In this document: in pieces, positions 62,678 to 64,000 of the stretch
How positions within the stretch are numbered: position 1 is the stretch's first letter
Layout: each line of letters begins with the position of its first letter
NCBI RefSeq assembly: GCF_900102035.1
Contig: NZ_LT629689.1
Location: forward strand, 1,488,001 to 1,552,000
DNA length: 64,000 bases
Source: Pseudomonas extremaustralis
GTDB taxonomy: Bacteria; Pseudomonadota; Gammaproteobacteria; Pseudomonadales; Pseudomonadaceae
Direction: 5' to 3'
Translations under genes and position numbers: made by a program
Notes under the pieces: generated by a model
Database searches by the model: none
What the model was told of the DNA's origin: nothing
Seen by the model: only the letters and a program-made list of their open reading frames with translations

Positions 62678-63912
62678 CAGGCACCCTGGGATTTGCCGGC
62701 GCCGCCGCCGCACTGGGCATCGGCATGCTGGTGGGGCTCGAGCGCGAGCGTCATAAGGGGCAGGGCGAGTACCGGGCCTTTGCCGGTTTTCGCACCTATT
62801 CGATCACCGCGTTGCTCGGCTACGTCACTCAGCAGGTCGGCGGCGCCGTATTGCTGGGACTGATCGCGGTATGCCTGGGCGTGCTTGCCAGCACCGCTTA
62901 CTGGAAGACCGAGGACAAAGACCCCGGCATTACCAGTGAGGTCGCGCTGTTCACCGTGCTGGTGCTGGGCGCCTTGTGTGGGATCAACCCCGCATTGGCC
63001 ACGGCCATCGGCGTGGTCATGGCCGGCCTGTTGGTGTACCGCCAGAAACTGCATGATTTCGCCCGCAGCCAATTGACCGACGCCGAGATGCGTGACGGCC
63101 TGTTGCTGCTGATCGTGGCGCTGGTGGTGTTGCCGCTGGCGCCTGACCGTTACTTCGGCCCCTATGGCGCGCTGAATCCACGGGCTATCTGCACCCTGAC
63201 CGCATTGCTGATGGCAATCGGTGCGGTGGGGCATGTCGCGGTGCGTGCCCTGGGCCCGCGTTATGGCTACGCCGTCGGCGCCATTGCCTCGGGATTCGCC
63301 TCCAGCACCGTGACCATTGCCGCCATGGGCCAGGCCGTGGCCAAGGAGCCGAACCACCTGCGCACCCTCGCGGCGGCCGCGATCTTCTCGAATGTGGCGA
63401 CGATGGCCCAGGCAGGCTTGATCCTCGGCACCGTGGCGCCGGCCTTGCTGGTGAAGATGGCCTGGCCGCTGCTCGCCGGGCTTGTCACTGCGGTGCTGTA
63501 TGGGATGGGCTTGATGTTACGCACGGGGGCGGTGCCCGCCAGCCAGACCCTCGAGGTCGGCGGCGCGTTCGATCTGAAGCTGGCGCTGCTGATGGTGTTG
63601 ATGCTGACCGGGATTACGTTTGTGTCATCGGTGATGCTGTATCACTTCGGCCAAGTGGGTGTGATGTTGACCGCTACCGTGAGCGGGTTCGCCGACGCTC
63701 ACGCCTCTACCGCTTCGATTGCCGCCCTGGCCACCAGCGGCCAGCTCTCCCTGGACGCCGCAGCCATCCCCATATTGCTGGCAATCAGTTGCAACTCCGT
63801 GAGCAAGTGCCTGGTGGCCTGGGTCAGCGGCGGTCGTCGCTTCGCGGTCTATGTGATTGCCGGCCAGGTGTTGCTGACCGGCGCGATGTGGCTCGGCACG
63901 CTGGTCAGCTAG
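62674..63912 (+). CDS. MgtC/SapB-family membrane protein with DUF4010
   Basis: 412 residues, about eleven membrane segments. The N-terminal MgtC part (GFAGAAAALGIGMLVGLERERH, in outline) and GFRTYSITALLGY are typical, followed by the DUF4010 region (ALFTVLVLGALCGINPAL...). Role possibly in magnesium limitation or membrane potential control. Coupled to the small gene before it. Confidence 0.85.
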   Translation: MTGTLGFAGAAAALGIGMLVGLERERHKGQGEYRAFAGFRTYSITALLGYVTQQVGGAVLLGLIAVCLGVLASTAYWKTEDKDPGITSEVALFTVLVLGALCGINPALATAIGVVMAGLLVYRQKLHDFARSQLTDAEMRDGLLLLIVALVVLPLAPDRYFGPYGALNPRAICTLTALLMAIGAVGHVAVRALGPRYGYAVGAIASGFASSTVTIAAMGQAVAKEPNHLRTLAAAAIFSNVATMAQAGLILGTVAPALLVKMAWPLLAGLVTAVLYGMGLMLRTGAVPASQTLEVGGAFDLKLALLMVLMLTGITFVSSVMLYHFGQVGVMLTATVSGFADAHASTASIAALATSGQLSLDAAAIPILLAISCNSVSKCLVAWVSGGRRFAVYVIAGQVLLTGAMWLGTLVS

Positions 63913-63930
63913 CCGCCGCTGAAAACCCCA

Positions 63931-64000
63931 TCAAGCCGGAATTTCCAGGGTGGCGCGCAGGCCGCCGGTCGTCAGGTTCTCCAGGCGCACCAGACCGCCC
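63931..64000 (-). CDS. C-terminal end of a probable sensor histidine kinase (cut by the window)
   Basis: The last 22 codons read GGLVRLENLTTGGLRATLEIPA, written here in outline as GGLVRLENL...LEIPA, like the final strand of a HATPase domain. The rest lies outside the window. Confidence 0.5.
   Translation of the reverse strand, partial: GGLVRLENLTTGGLRATLEIPA

Overview
The window looks like the chromosome of a fluorescent-group Pseudomonas. The GC-rich codon use, the REP palindromes of the GGCGAGC type, the set of housekeeping and regulatory genes (pgm, pirin, FNR paralog with a universal stress protein, FAN1 with an XPD-like helicase) and the many LysR/AraC/LuxR/MocR regulators all fit. No rRNA, tRNA or CRISPR array was seen.

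Layout. (1) 1-3.3 kb: the 3' end of a CdiA/haemagglutinin-type toxin gene, a candidate immunity gene, and the remnant of a second (orphan) toxin that is cut by a REP-associated tyrosine transposase (RAYT) unit with perfect 21-bp inverted ends; then a lipoprotein. (2) 3.4-5.5 kb: a chorismate-mutase-like protein and a divergent XRE-cupin regulator / EamA exporter pair. (3) 5.6-29.1 kb: a probable integrated genomic island of about 23.5 kb. Its ends are two copies of the last nine codons of a LysR gene (5572-5601 and 29082-29111), and a frameshifted P4-type integrase lies just inside the right end. The left part carries a ParDE pair, an unknown coiled-coil gene and gene debris. The centre is an aromatic catabolic locus. 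The right part has a group II intron remnant, a methyltransferase and a small membrane protein. (4) 29-64 kb: ordinary core chromosome with REP doublets between genes.

The catabolic locus has two transcription units. The first runs leftward from a sigma-54 promoter at 23.48 kb: FAD phenol-type monooxygenase, maleylacetate reductase, hydroxyquinol 1,2-dioxygenase, MFS permease, and probably a tautomerase and porin. It would take resorcinol-like phenols through hydroxyquinol to maleylacetate and 3-oxoadipate. Its regulator is a DmpR/MopR-type activator transcribed divergently. The second runs leftward from a LysR-controlled divergent promoter at 15.8-15.9 kb: dienoate hydratase, oxalocrotonate decarboxylase, tautomerase, acylating acetaldehyde dehydrogenase, XylT-type ferredoxin, catechol 2,3-dioxygenase, 4-hydroxy-2-oxovalerate aldolase, a membrane protein and a second porin. 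It makes pyruvate and acetyl-CoA from catechol, but the window holds no hydroxymuconic semialdehyde dehydrogenase or hydrolase and no catechol-forming hydroxylase, so this branch needs partners elsewhere.

The core part includes an amine/polyamine-like cluster (AraC, DAO oxidase, cupin, PotF-like binding protein, LuxR, APC permease, P1 peptidase; 40.6-48.0 kb), a DNA-repair pair (FAN1-like nuclease overlapping an XPD-like helicase), an alpha-E/ATP-grasp pair, a histidine kinase/REC/REC-EAL signalling set, and an oxygen-response group in which a second FNR-type regulator sits beside a stress protein and an alcohol dehydrogenase whose shared upstream region carries two ANR/FNR boxes.
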